Below are positions 12,230-23,131 of a DNA stretch of 64,000 nt, piece after piece (the first letter of the stretch is position 1; the number at the start of each line of letters is the position of its first letter). Both the position numbers and the translations under genes were made by a program. The notes under the pieces are model-generated. The model was not told the DNA's origin. It did no database searches and saw nothing but the letters and a program-made list of their open reading frames with translations. Origin of the DNA: Gnetum montanum (taxonomy: Eukaryota > Streptophyta > Gnetopsida > Gnetales > Gnetaceae); assembly GCA_015680685.1 (NCBI GenBank), contig MNCI01024945.1, positions 432,987 to 496,986 on the forward strand, written 5' to 3'.

Positions 12230-13060
12230 AAGCATATTAAGTGGTACTTATATGATAAAATGAGTAATGATGCTAAAAAATATAAAGTACGCTAGTAATA
12301 ATCATGAATAAGCCAAAACACATTACTTAAGTGGTCAAACAAGGTTTAAACAAGGCCAAAAAAGGTTATAGAAGGTAGGTCAACACAAATAGGGTGAAAC
12401 AAAGGCTAAATATTGTGAAATAAGGTTAAATGAAGGCCAAATGAAAATACAATGGAATCAAGTGAAGGCCAAATGATGGTAAAACTTCATTCAATGATGA
12501 CAATCAAGGTTAAAGCATGATAATGTAGATCATGAGAGGGGACTTAAGATAGATAACATACACTAAAGGAAAAATAGCATAGAATGAAAAAAATAGAGAC
12601 CAAATGATGGTCAAATGAGAACAAATGATGGCCTAATGATGGTCAAGCCCCATCAAATGATGTTGAATAGGATCGAAGCATGATCTACAAAGGTTACAAA
12701 AGAGGGTGTAAACTAGAAAAGGTAAACCAAAGGACAAATAACATGGAATAAACCTAAATGATAGCCAAATGATAATAAATTGGATCAAATGAAGGCCAAA
12801 TGATTATCAAATCCCATCACATGATGTTCTAGATGGTCAAACAAGGTCATGCTAATGTCCAATGGTAGCAATTAATCTCAAACCAAGTCAACTAAGGTCA
12901 AATGATGTCAAATGATACAAACATTTGGTTACATCAAGGCCAAATGATGAAAATGAAGCCAAATGATACCAAATGATTTAACAATAAAGGTCAAAAATGT
13001 GTAACAAGGTCAAAAAAAGTCAAAAAAATAGAACAATTCCAAACCTATTAAGGTGCAAAA
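12230..13060 (+). repeat. Irregular AAATGATGGTCAAA repeat region
   Basis: Some 800 bp are built from short, imperfect iterations of GGCCAAATGATGGTCAA and AAACAAGGTCAAA, with variable spacing. No clean period can be read by eye. It has no coding signal and lies between RT and the palindrome region of TE3. Confidence 0.6.
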
Positions 13061-14900
13061 CATGGAGGTAAAACATGATTAATATTAGTTAATAAGGATT
13101 ACATTTTCCTAGTTTTAGGCCTTTATGGGCCACAGTGAAAGGCTATAGGATTGATGGAAAATTTTGGGCACTTGGGAAGGATGTTTCAAGGCTATTTGAA
13201 GGCAAAAATAAGGCTTCTTTCAAAAACTACACTAGCAAACATCAAAGCTATGTTGTCCAATGTAGTTTTGGCAAGCTTCAACTTAGTTTGTACCAAATGT
13301 GAATTCCAAGGTCTGTTAAGGTAAGTTTTAGGCTTATGATGGATTGAGCTATCAACATATTGAATTGAGAGTGGAGATTGGTAAACATTGGCACTATTTT
13401 AACCCCTTGAAGGCACCAAGTGTCACAAAAAACCTAAAAACTATGCTAGCCAATGCAGCTTTATCTAGTCCCAGCATGATTTTCAGTGAAAATTTGATTT
13501 ATGGTATCTCAAACTTGCAATTATTATTTCAAAAACCTCCTAAGGCAACACAAGGATATCATGGTTCTGGAATGATCACTTCGAAGCCAAGACGAGTGGT
13601 TGAAAGTGTATTTTGGAGCTTGGAATTTCAAAACTATGCTGGCCAACATAGTTTTCTTAGGTCGCAACATAGTTTCATGGGAAAAGTTAATTTGTAAAGT
13701 CTCAAGGTTGAATTTATGCTCCATGAGCTTCCTAGGGTAGCATAGGGATATCAAGGTTGTAGACTAGTCATTCGAAGGCCAAAAAAAATCACTAATGGTG
13801 AGGCTTAGAGCCTTGCATCCAAAAACTACATTGGCCAATGTAGTTTTGAGTAGCTTTAGTGTAGTTTGGTAAAACATGATCTTTCCATGATCAAAAAAAG
13901 ATTAAAAAATAGCTAGTTCTAGGCTTTAGAATTTTGAGTTTTGTTAGTTAAGTTTTAGGTCACTCAAAGTGATGTTAGGCCACCAAAGATACTATGGAAA
14001 TAAAACTATGCTAGCCAACATATTTTTGATAGAACCTTAGCTTTTGAGTGATTTTAGTGGTTAATTGACTAAGATCCCAAACTATGTTGAGATCATTTGA
14101 CCCTTTATTGTTAAATGTTCACAAATTTCATCCTAAACCCTAGCTATGTTGAGAAGCCTAGTTAGAGTTGAGAATTCTTAGCCCCCATAAAACTATGTTG
14201 GCTACTGTAGTTTTGCTCTTGGCCAACATAATCTCTCAAGAATGACTAGTTTTGGCTATGTGTTGGCCATTCTTGATGTTTAGGACTATCTATTAGTCAT
14301 AGTTGGTTTTCAATTTCATTATGAGACTATTTTAGCTTTAATGACTTAAGGATGGATGGTTATAAAATGAGTGTTGGTAGTGGTTAAGGCTTGGAATCCA
14401 TTTCAAGGCATATTTGGGAATTAATCATAGGATTGTTTTGGTTAAAGGTTGTAAGTTCCAGTATATTATAATTTTTGTTTCTTCACTTGGAAGGTGCCTA
14501 GTAGGTCCCATCCATGTTTAAATTGTAATTTGGTTTAACATTTTCCATAAACCTAGCTTAGCTTGGACTTTCCTCTTATGAACATGGAGTTCACTATGAG
14601 TTGTATGGGTGGTTTAGGCATGGAGCTTGGATTATTAGTGCATAAGTATGGGAATACTTCTCACATTATAATTTTATGAAAATATATTCTCCTAGATCAT
14701 CTTCCATATGTAATGCTTGGAATCAAGGCTTCCCCATCAATTTTGACTTCAATCCCATCCATCCTCAACATAGTTTTGTTAAAATTCACCAAGGATTAAT
14801 GTAGTTGCAAGGAAGGTGTACGAGCTTTGAAGATTTTCTACAATTTCTTAGCCAAAATTTCCAAGTGAAGAGCATTCACAAGAAAAAAGCTATCCCTAGA
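13060..14900. repeat. Palindrome-rich region (CTACATTGG/CCAATGTAG family)
   Basis: This is non-coding sequence dotted with inverted repeats of one family. The best is a perfect 26-bp palindrome at 13822-13847 with arms AAAACTACATTGG. Others include arms AAAACTATG around CTGGCCAA at 13630-13655 and imperfect copies near 13215-13265 and 14196-14222. At least seven copies are visible. The same core recurs at 26.4-27.7 kb in TE4. Confidence 0.75.
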
Positions 14901-16330
14901 GTAGGTAGATGCTACTGCTAAGAGAAACTACAATCTACCATAGCCTCTTCTTGGAGAAGGCTCATCAACTATGATTTCCAAGTGCCTTGTCCTAGCTATT
15001 TTTTCTAAATTTTGGCTTAAAAACTAGCTGTTTTGCAAGATTTAAGGCTATTGTTCAAATAAAATTTAGTTTTTTACCATTTAAATGTTATGTTTAGATT
15101 TTGGACATGTGTTCATAATGTTACTTTGGCCTTAGGATCCTCCTATACCAAATTTTGAATTTTTTCTCTAGCCTATCCTATTCATTTTCACTATTTTTTT
15201 ACAAAAAAGCAATGTAATTGTTTAAATTTTTTTTATAAGAAATTGCATAGAGTATTTAGTTTCTAAATCCATAATATTTTTTTTCATCTTTTAATAGTAA
15301 AATAATGGTTAAATCACTCATTTTGACCTATGGTTAAGTTTTTATGAATTTCTTTGTAAGTTAGTGCACACTGATTTTTTGGTTTTTTACTATTTTATTT
15401 TGTTATTGTAAGCTATGGGTGATGGTAGTGGCCCCAATGGCCAAGATGTTGGGGATGAGCCTCCTCCTCTAGTTGTGCCTTAGGCCCATCAGTTTAGCTA
15501 TCTCCTTATCTACCTTGGTTGTTTCTATTTTGATGCTGCTATTATCACTATTTTTATTGGCTATTTCTAGCCATTGACTATTATGAGATGGCTTCTTATA
15601 CTTTATTTGTTTTATTGCTACATAGTGCAGCCATGGATGTTAGATTGTTATCTATTTTTTTTCTATTATTATTTGTTCATTAAACTTGTATCAAATTATG
15701 TGACTATGGTTGTGAGTTATGGAAATTTTGTTATAATTATATACTTTTTTTAATTTATTCATGTCATTAGGCTATGTTGATGAAATATAAAGATACGAGG
15801 AAAGGCTTTTGTGATATGTAAGAATGTGAAGTAATTAAGTAAAAAAATGTGCAATAAGATGTAACAGCTACAATAGAACTCAAGCATAAGAACATTATAT
15901 GTGCATTGCTAATTTAAGGCCTCAAGATGCCACCAGATTAGGGCTTGGGTAGACCATGGGTTACTAGTTTAGGCCTTAGTAGGGAATGGTAAAATTTTTA
16001 TATGTTTTATGTTTTAAAATTTTTATGGTATTTTCATGTTTTATTTTTAAAAAAGAGAAGAAATAAAAAGGAAAACTGTAAATAAGAACAAATCATAGGC
16101 TACATGTAAAATAAAGCCAAAACAAGGCAACATAAAGTAACACAAAGTGATACATGTAAATAAAGTTTAAGCTAGGTTAAGAAAGTAAAAGAGAAGACTA
16201 CATGATTATTGGCATAGGGGTAAGTGAATAGGAAGCATATGTTAATTGTGCAAGTGAAATAGAGAGACAACATTGTGCAATAGAGAGTGCAACATTGTTG
16301 TACTCTCTATTTCCCTCACTTGTCACATTG
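14900..16330. other. Rest of the protease-RT intervening region of TE3
   Basis: T-rich sequence without a recognised gene. On the plus strand a frame from the ATG at 15415 reads MGDGSGPNGQDVGDEPPP, meets TAG at 15481 and 15568, and otherwise stays open to about 15750 with very hydrophobic residues; this may be chance in T-rich DNA. An imperfect hairpin lies at its right end. Tat/Ogre elements are known to have an intron between protease and RT, but 4.1 kb is far longer than usual. Confidence 0.4.
16251..16322. repeat. 72-nt imperfect hairpin
   Basis: The arm at 16251-16275 (CAAGTGAAATAGAGAGACAA...) pairs with 16295-16322 (...CTCTCTATTTCCCTCACTTG), with a 4-nt and a 1-nt bulge. The loop contains a second ATAGAGAG. 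It sits just beside the end of the TE3 protease region. Confidence 0.65.
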
Positions 16331-16399
16331 AAAGGGAGTTCTTCTCATAGGGCATCTACAGTTTCCCTATTGTTGGTTTTGGCCTCTTTCACTCTATTA

Positions 16400-16900
16400 G
16401 GGTTCTTAAATTTATTCTTGACAATGGAAGTTTCTTCCTAAAACTCCACTTCAAAAACTTTCTCTATGTCAACATTGTTGACTACTAAGGGAACCACGTT
16501 GTCACCATGAATGATTATTTCATCTCTCTCATAAGGTAGGTGAATTTCTCAATGGATGGATGAGAAAACAACTCATAATTGAGCTAACCAAGACCTCCAC
16601 ATGATGAGATTAAATCCTCATGTCTCTTCCACCACAAAGAAGTTGGCTATTATGGGGTATTATTCCCTCACTATGAAGTCCAATAACATTAAACCTTTTA
16701 GTAAAACTTGAGATCTGTTAAAGGATTTGAGAGTGGAAATAGAGGTATGTTGTATGTGTTCTCTTAGGCCCAACCATGTAACAATGGTATAGGGTATAAC
16801 ATTGGTGGTAGCTCCATCATCAACGTGCACCCTGTGCACCTTGTACTACCCAATCCTTATTATTATGAAGAGAGGGGCTTTCATTATCTCACCATCCTAG
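16400..16900 (-). pseudogene. Aspartic protease of TE3
   Basis: It would cut the gag-pol polyprotein. The minus strand reads VHRVHVDDGATTNVIPY, with the D-x-G active-site triad as DDG at 16821-16813. It is followed about 60 codons on by FVVEET, LIMWRSWLAQL and FSSIH, matching the 'ILGRxWL..L.AV.STLH' flap-side block of Tat proteases. Two frame changes and several stops are present. After it the coding sequence ends, and RT is found only 4.1 kb further along. Confidence 0.65.
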
Positions 16901-18738
16901 GGATTGGTTTTGACCTCACTATCACAAAACACTAGTATCATTGACTTCATTTTTTCCTTAGTGAAGATGGCACCATCACAACATGAATGGACTCTTCATT
17001 AGTGAAGATGTTCCCACTGATATCAATTGAAGTTAACATTCTCACTAAGACTTTGTGGTGTGTAGCAAAATTCATTACAAAGTCATACAAGCTTAAAGAG
17101 GTGATACTATTTGACTTGTTTCATAGCATTAAGGATGTCTTGTTCATTAGTTTTTGGCTTCTCATTCTTATTGATTTAACTTCCTCCATGCACCCCAAGA
17201 TGTGAATCTCATGTTTCAGTGGTTGTGGTTTGACCTCTTTCCCCTTCGCTTATGGCTTGGGGTCCTCCCTTGGTTGATTGGTTGAAGTAGCTTGAGTGTT
17301 AGAGCTCATGAGGATTGATGAGATAGGAGTGGGATTTTATGGGCCCACTTCCTTCCCTATCTTGGCTTGCTTGTTGTCTTTGGTTTTAGGCTTCAACATA
17401 GACTTCTTGTGTTGCTTACTTGATGATTTCTTATGGTTGGACTATGAAGAATTCATTGCATTAGCCACCATATGAGGAAATTATTTTATTATAGCCATAG
17501 GTTTGGTTGCAGTGGGAGGGGACACTCTAATTACAAAGGATTCCTTGGGAGGCGTTGGTGATGGTATCCTTACAACAAAAGAAGTCCTTGAACTAGATAA
17601 TTTTAAAGGGCATCTTTCATTGCAACCAAGTACTTGAATCATGAACAGATCCCATGAAATTCTTGAGTTTTTTCTCATGTTAAATGTTGCTATATTGTAT
17701 GGACTATTGTTAGCATTTAACATGTTCAAGGGACCCCGATTTTATTTTCATTAGTTGGTTTAGGATGGTATCTAGTTTTAGTTTGTACTTGAAATGGTTC
17801 ACAATTTATGAAATAAACTCTTCAACTAAGTATATAGATCCTTGGGGTAATGTGAAATATCAATATAAGACCTTCCTTATAAGAGACATAGGGAATATTC
17901 TCATTATGGTATGAGGCCAAGCCTATAGCAATAGGTACTTGACATAGAAGGTGATGAGGTGAGTGATTGGATCACCCTCATCATTTTACTTGATAAACTA
18001 GGGTATGGGAATTCCTAGCGAAAGAGTTATTTATGGGACAACATGATTGATAGGATTGACCTGATAAAGGTCTATGATCTTGGCTGTCTACATAGTTGAG
18101 GCTTTAAGTTTTCATAACTCTTTTGTAAGGTCTTGGATCATTTGAAATTCCTGCTCTAATCCTTGAGGCATTCTAGTAGGTTGTGATGTTCATATATAGG
18201 GTTGTGGTGTAAAATGAGAGGCTTGTGACCTCATGATGGGCTATGGCACATAGGGAAGAGGTCAGATTATCATGTTTGTAAAAGGATCAAATAGTGAAAA
18301 TGATGTTGGGGTAGGCAGTTGAGGGACAAAAGGGGAAAGCAAGGTGTGAGATGTCTAAGTTTCCTTCAATCTCATTGAGGGACCCACTAGAATGAATAAG
18401 GGGTGTGTTGTGGTGAATTCCATAGGTGATGACCATGCATATCGAGGCTACGTTGCAAAGGGCATGAAGAAGAAAATGGAAGTCAGTTGGGACAAAAATG
18501 ATGCCTAGTGGGCTACTATGATGGAAGTTCGTCCAAACATGATAGTGTAAATAAAAGATGAGGATTAAGGGACCTAACATACAAAAGAAGCAGGTGAGGC
18601 TAAATTGGGTGCATTGGCTTGGAAAGGTAATTATTGGAAGAGGCTTTCAATGAAATTATCAAGCTCAAGTTTACCTTCAAACTCATCTTATTCTTCATGT
18701 TAGCTCTTTGAATTGGCTACCTTACTTTGTTCATCCAT
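16901..18738 (-). pseudogene. Gag of TE3 (Tat-type)
   Basis: The presumed start is the ATG at 18738-18736, giving MDEQSKVANS and then an acidic EExDEFEGKLELDNF, parallel to MDENNSSKE and EEEDEFMIEF in TE4. MIQDLTKEL near 18145 is identical in TE4. The capsid-like segment (about 18000-17720) includes a 'NHFKYKLKLDT' block like NHFKYKLKSNT of TE4. A Ser/Lys-rich tail follows (about 17450-17350). Multiple stops and frameshifts are present. The long open frame at 18287-18580 is out of phase with this reading and was not used. Confidence 0.65.
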
Positions 18739-19606
18739 CTTAATTAGTTAATATAGGATGCATGTATGAATGTCATTCAATGGTATTTTTTTCATATGGG
18801 AAAGGGATTTACTCCTTCTTATTTCATTGGATTAGCTTAAATTCACATTTGGATTCAACTTTTAATCATGGAATGAGTAAGCCAACTTAGATTTAGCAAA
18901 ATGAAGTTGTAGTATTCTTCATTTATCATAGAAAAATTTGAGCTTTAACTCATTTATTTGAGCAATTGGCTATGCTCAGCCATAGTTGGATCTTTTGGAT
19001 CATAGACTCTCATGGCATCTTGGTTGATGGCCATATCTATTAGGTTGATGGGAAAAAAAGTTGACATATTGAAAGGCATTGACAGTAATTAAACTTGGTT
19101 TTAACCATAAAATCCCAACAAGTGGAATTACAGAAAGTGCAAATAGGTATGGTCGTAAAAATGGTTAGAACTGCAACAAAAAGTTTAGTACAAGTTGTAG
19201 TGGCAATGATATGCACTGCACTTAACAAAGTATGGAAATTTTAATGTTGGTAGAAATAATTACACTAGCTTTGCCAGTAAGAACAACATTGGAGGGTAGG
19301 CAATAACTCATCATCTCTCCTAGAAAAAGTACATTGGAAATGCCCCCCTCTTGAAAAAGTACGTTGGTTTTAAAAAGGTAAATGTGAAATATTAACTTTT
19401 CCAAAACTACACTAGAGTCTTAGGAAGAACCATGCTAGTTGTACACACAAAATTTTACAATAGGGAGTTGGGTCATTGGGTAAAAACTATGCTAGAGTTT
19501 TGGACATCCCAAAGGTAGGTTTTAGTACGCAAAAGTGGTAGGTTTTACAAGAAACCACATTGGCTTTAGGAATTCTAGCAACTACTATGAAACTTTTGGG
19601 AATACC
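18739..19606 (-). other. Leader of TE3 between 5' LTR and gag
   Basis: About 870 bp of untranslated leader. I cannot read a clear primer-binding site at 19606 (minus-strand TAGGTATTCCCAAAAG), so it has decayed or been rearranged. Copies of an AAAACTAYRCTAGAGT motif lie at 19404-19500. Confidence 0.45.
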
Positions 19607-20465
19607 TAGTAAGCAACGAGTAGTCCCTATGCCCAATCGTACAAATCACAAGTGTTGGACTAGTGATCTAGTCAAATTCTATGGACTTTAATTTTTGAAT
19701 TTAATAATGAGAAAAGATAATGCCTTAGGGATTTGATCATTGTCTTCTTTCCTTCACTTGTGTAAGTGCAATTGCATGGTTATGTTTAAGCCAAGGTACA
19801 TGATTTTTATTTATATTTTATTTAATCTAAATGAAAAATAAGAGAATTAATTAAGGATTAACTACTTAACTATCCAGTGCCTTAATCTAGCTATACTAAC
19901 ATAAGCATCTGAGTCCACTTTCCATTTCCATCCTAAACTTGTTCTAATGTTAATGGGTTATCAAATGCCTATTGTTGGATGTACCAAATAGCCACTACTA
20001 GGATTACCAAGCATTAATCAATATGTTCAAAGTGATTGTACTTATGCATTATTATTAAATAGAATAATTAATTAAATACATTAATGTAAAAATTCATAAG
20101 TAAAAAAGTGCAAAAAAGGAAACATTAATCTATCCTAAGTAATACAAGGAATTGAAACACCACCAAAATTCATGTTGCAAATCCCACTTTTAGCCTGAGG
20201 CAAAATTTCATTGTAAATGTTAGATATGTAGTACATAAGCTATGATCTTGCATATATCAACTTTTTGGGGCTTAAAATGATTCACAAGTTATCATTGCCT
20301 CCTTTCCCAACTATAAATAATATCCTATGTCCATATCTAGGCTTGGGAAAGCCAAAAATGCCTTTGAAATGGCTAAAAATAGCATTTTCTTGAGATTTTG
20401 TAGGTGTATAGCCCCAACTACATTGGAACCATTTTCAGTAGCCTCTATAGCTATAGTAGTCACAG
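19607..20465 (-). repeat. 5' LTR of TE3
   Basis: It aligns by eye with the 3' LTR at 6109-7031: both carry, on the plus strand, ATCTAGTCAAATTC, GCATCTGAGTCCACTT-like, CCACTACTAGGATTAC and CAAGCATTAA blocks in the same order. The left end is TAGTAAGC where the other LTR has TGATGAGT. The right boundary is estimated from the 3' LTR; no TGATGAG survives there. Confidence 0.65.
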
Positions 20466-20769
20466 TAGCCATAGTAGTTATAGTAGTTAGTGAAGTTACC
20501 ACCAAGACTTAGTAGAAGTGCAACATTAGAATTGTTGGAATGACCACTTTCTCAACAACAACCAATGTAGTCATCCCAAGGCAAAAATAGCCACTGTAAA
20601 TAGCATTTTCCACAATGGGTTCCACCATTTCTACAGTTTTCATCTATCTTGTTATCTGCCATAATTTTTTTCCATTTTCAAAGCCTTCAGCATAGTCATA
20701 AAATCCTGTTTACTATTTCTGGTAAATGGATGGGTTTTGTAGGTGTAGTCCATTTTGAACTTACCACAA

Positions 20770-21135
20770 ATAACCAACTATGTTGAGAAATAGTTGGCTA
20801 ACTACACTAAGTAGTAGTTGGTTGACTATGTTGGCAGTAGTTGGATGACTACACTGAGTAGTAGTTGGCTAACTATGCTATCAATATTTGGTTGACTATG
20901 TTGGTAGTAGTTGGCTAACTACGTTAGCAATAGTTAACCACTTGTAGTAGTTGGTTCACTATGTTGAGTAGTAGTTCATTGACTAGGTTAGCAGTAGTTT
21001 GCTAACTATGCTAGCAATAATTTGCTAACTACACTAGTAGTAGTTGGCTAACTACGCTAAGTTGTAGTTAACTAACTATGCTAGTAGTAATTGGCTGACT
21101 ACACTACGCAGTAGTTGGCTGACTATGTTGGTAGT
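20770..21135 (+). repeat. 23-bp minisatellite, about 15 copies
   Basis: Imperfect tandem units of AGTAGTTGGCTAACTACGTTAGC (23 bp, given here as one variant) run through this stretch. Many units contain an inverted repeat, GCTAAC-TAC-GTTAGC. A shorter GTAGTTATA-type run lies just before it at 20455-20492. Confidence 0.8.
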
Positions 21136-22180
21136 ACTAAGCATTGTAAACCAACAATCAACATTAATTTGTTAGTAATCAACCACAATCAATGGTAGTC
21201 CCAACCTATAAAAGTTTAATGTTGACACCATTTTCAAGTTCTAAATCTTGACACTTTGCATTCCATTTAGTGGTTCTAAATTTTTTACTTTTAGGCATCC
21301 TACACAACAATTTAGAACACTTTGCATTTTAAGCACTATGGCATTTCAAAACCATTTTTTCACTAATACCATTTCCCATTTTCATGGCCATTTCCATTAC
21401 CCATCAAATCCATTTGCTACCTAACTACACTTTCAATAAGAGAATGTCACACTATGTTGCACATAAACACCCTCATGTAATTTTCATTGATGTTAAAAGT
21501 GTAGATCCTATTCCATTTCCATCTCCATTGGTAGCGATCAAAACCCATTGTAGTTGTTACATCCTCACCCAATAGTGTTGTTTGGTGGTAGAAATTGGGA
21601 CTACATTGGGCACAGAGACTCCTACATAGTTTCAATTGTCCCAAACATGCAACACCAATCCCATCCCCACATATCTGATTGGGTGGAAACTAATGGAAAG
21701 TTATAGTACACTGAAACTAGAAAGGAACTAGATTGTGGAGGTAGCCTTCTCCAATAGACTTCAAGCTTTGGCAAGCAACTTCCTATGGCTATGGCACAAA
21801 CTTGTACACTATGAACTCAATATTTTTTATATTCTTTTGTAAATTTGTTAGTTTATGTTGTGCAAATTTTGGTTTCCTTTTTTATCTCTACACTTATTCC
21901 TGTAACTTTAATTCCATTTTCTATTGCCATTTTTATCTACATTTCCATTTACATTTATAATTTCAAAACCACTTCCATTTTATACTTTATAAGTTCCTAG
22001 GTGATTAGTAAGACCATCTAGGATACCTTGAGTTCCATTTTTAAAAGGCCCTTGGGACTCAAGGTTAAACTATTTCAGATCTTTTATCTTTCAATTTTTC
22101 ATTTCAGTAATCAAGATTTCTAGTTTTAATAGTTTTCTTGTGCTAGAAGAAGGGCCTTCATCCAAATTCTTGGCCAAAGA
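21136..22180. other. Non-coding stretch, nothing recognised
   Basis: AT-rich sequence with a TATA-like CCTATAAAAG at about 21209 and poly-T runs. Short open frames are present on both strands without family resemblance. It might be leader or LTR of TE4, but there is no second copy to test that. Confidence 0.3.
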
Positions 22181-22202
22181 ACTTATTTCTGTTATTTTTT
22201 TA

Positions 22203-22365
22203 TCTACTGCAACATCCATTCTGTTGGGTTTTGCTACAAATTTTCCATCTACTATAACATCCATTCCATTGGATTTTGCTACAAATTTCTTGTCTATTGC
22301 ATTCATTCCATTGGATTTTGTTGTAAATGTTTTGTCTACTATGACACCCATTCTATTAAAGCCCA
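22203..22365 (+). repeat. Tandem repeat of about 50 bp, three to four copies
   Basis: Units contain ACATCCATTCYRTTGG followed by ATTTTGCTACAAATTT and a CTACTATAAC-like linker. The overlapping open frames on both strands here are products of this repeat and are not genes. Confidence 0.7.
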
Positions 22366-22383
22366 TTCTTCTATCAAGCACTG

Positions 22384-22520
22384 ACAATAGTTGGCAACTA
22401 TGTTGATAGTAATTAATTAACTATGCCGACAGTAGTTGAAAACTACATTGGTAGTAGTTCACTAACTACATTGAAAATAATTAACTAACTACACTAATAG
22501 TAGTTGGAAACTATGCTAGC
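22384..22520 (+). repeat. Second cluster of the 23-bp minisatellite
   Basis: About six degenerate copies of the AGTAGTTGGMAACTAYGCTAGC-type unit, 1.2 kb from the main array at 20770. Confidence 0.65.
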
Positions 22521-22547
22521 AATAGTGGGCATACTGCAATTTGGACC

Positions 22548-22645
22548 AATTTTATTTCATGCCATTCTATTGAATCTCATTCCATTGAACCCCATTCTAT
22601 TTAATTTCATTTTGTTCAATGCCATTCTATTGAACTCCATTCTTA
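22548..22645 (+). repeat. CATTCTATTGAA simple repeat
   Basis: Six or so imperfect iterations of CCATTCTATTGAATCT-like units of about 15-17 bp. Confidence 0.65.
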
Positions 22646-23131
22646 CTATGACACCTATTTATGCTTAGTAGTCATTTCCATTGCCTTTCCATGTTTGGCC
22701 TAGTGTGATAGTAGTAAACCCTACTTACTACACTTTTGCTAAAAATAATAAAAATGCCAACATGTCTTTCCACTTGCAACATGTCTTTCCAATAATTGAC
22801 CAAATTTCCTTTCACACTTACTAATGGTGGGTCCAACCAATAAGCCATGAGGGTGTCCAACCCCAAAGACCCTGCTATCATAGAGTGTAGGTAGTCTTTG
22901 AAGGTTAGGAAAAACATTCATGACTTCTGAACTATACATGAAGATTGATACAACTAAATTTGTGCCAAGATGCAGGTTGGCATGGTAATTCCACATTTGA
23001 AAGTAGAAGCCAAAAGAGAATTTGAGCTCATATACTAAGCTGGGAAAGAGTATATCCCTTCCCCTTATGACCAAATTCTCCTCAACAAAATCTATGCTAG
23101 GATCCTATCTTAATTAATTAAGATAGAGGAT
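22646..23131 (+). other. Presumed leader before TE4 gag
   Basis: Non-coding on the plus strand. The 111- and 81-codon minus-strand frames here show no family motif. An inverted TTAATTAATTAA lies just before the gag start. Confidence 0.35.

Larger units (their letters stand above)
6109..20465 (-). mobile_element. TE3: Tat-type pol with Athila-like LTRs and 3' ORF
   Basis: Minus-strand order: 5' LTR (about 20465-19607), leader, gag (18738 down), protease (about 16.8 kb), a 4.1-kb non-coding region, RT, RNase H, second RNase H, a stub of integrase, a 3' ORF, 3' LTR (7031-6109). The two LTRs match each other along several hundred bases. The pol has Tat/Ogre features, while the LTR ends (TGATGAG) and the 3' ORF match TE8. 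The upstream LTR end near 20465 is an estimate. Confidence 0.7.

Noticed and set aside
18287-18580. 97-codon minus-strand open frame as gag of TE3
   Set aside because: The frame comparable to TE4 gag is a different phase; this one is only longer by chance.
20770-21135. CRISPR-like array (23-bp repeats)
   Set aside because: Units follow each other without spacers, the repeats vary, and the surroundings are plant retrotransposons. It is a minisatellite.
22739-23074. 111-codon minus-strand open frame
   Set aside because: It lies in the leader before TE4 gag, has no domain motif and overlaps a second unrelated frame. Length alone is not evidence here.
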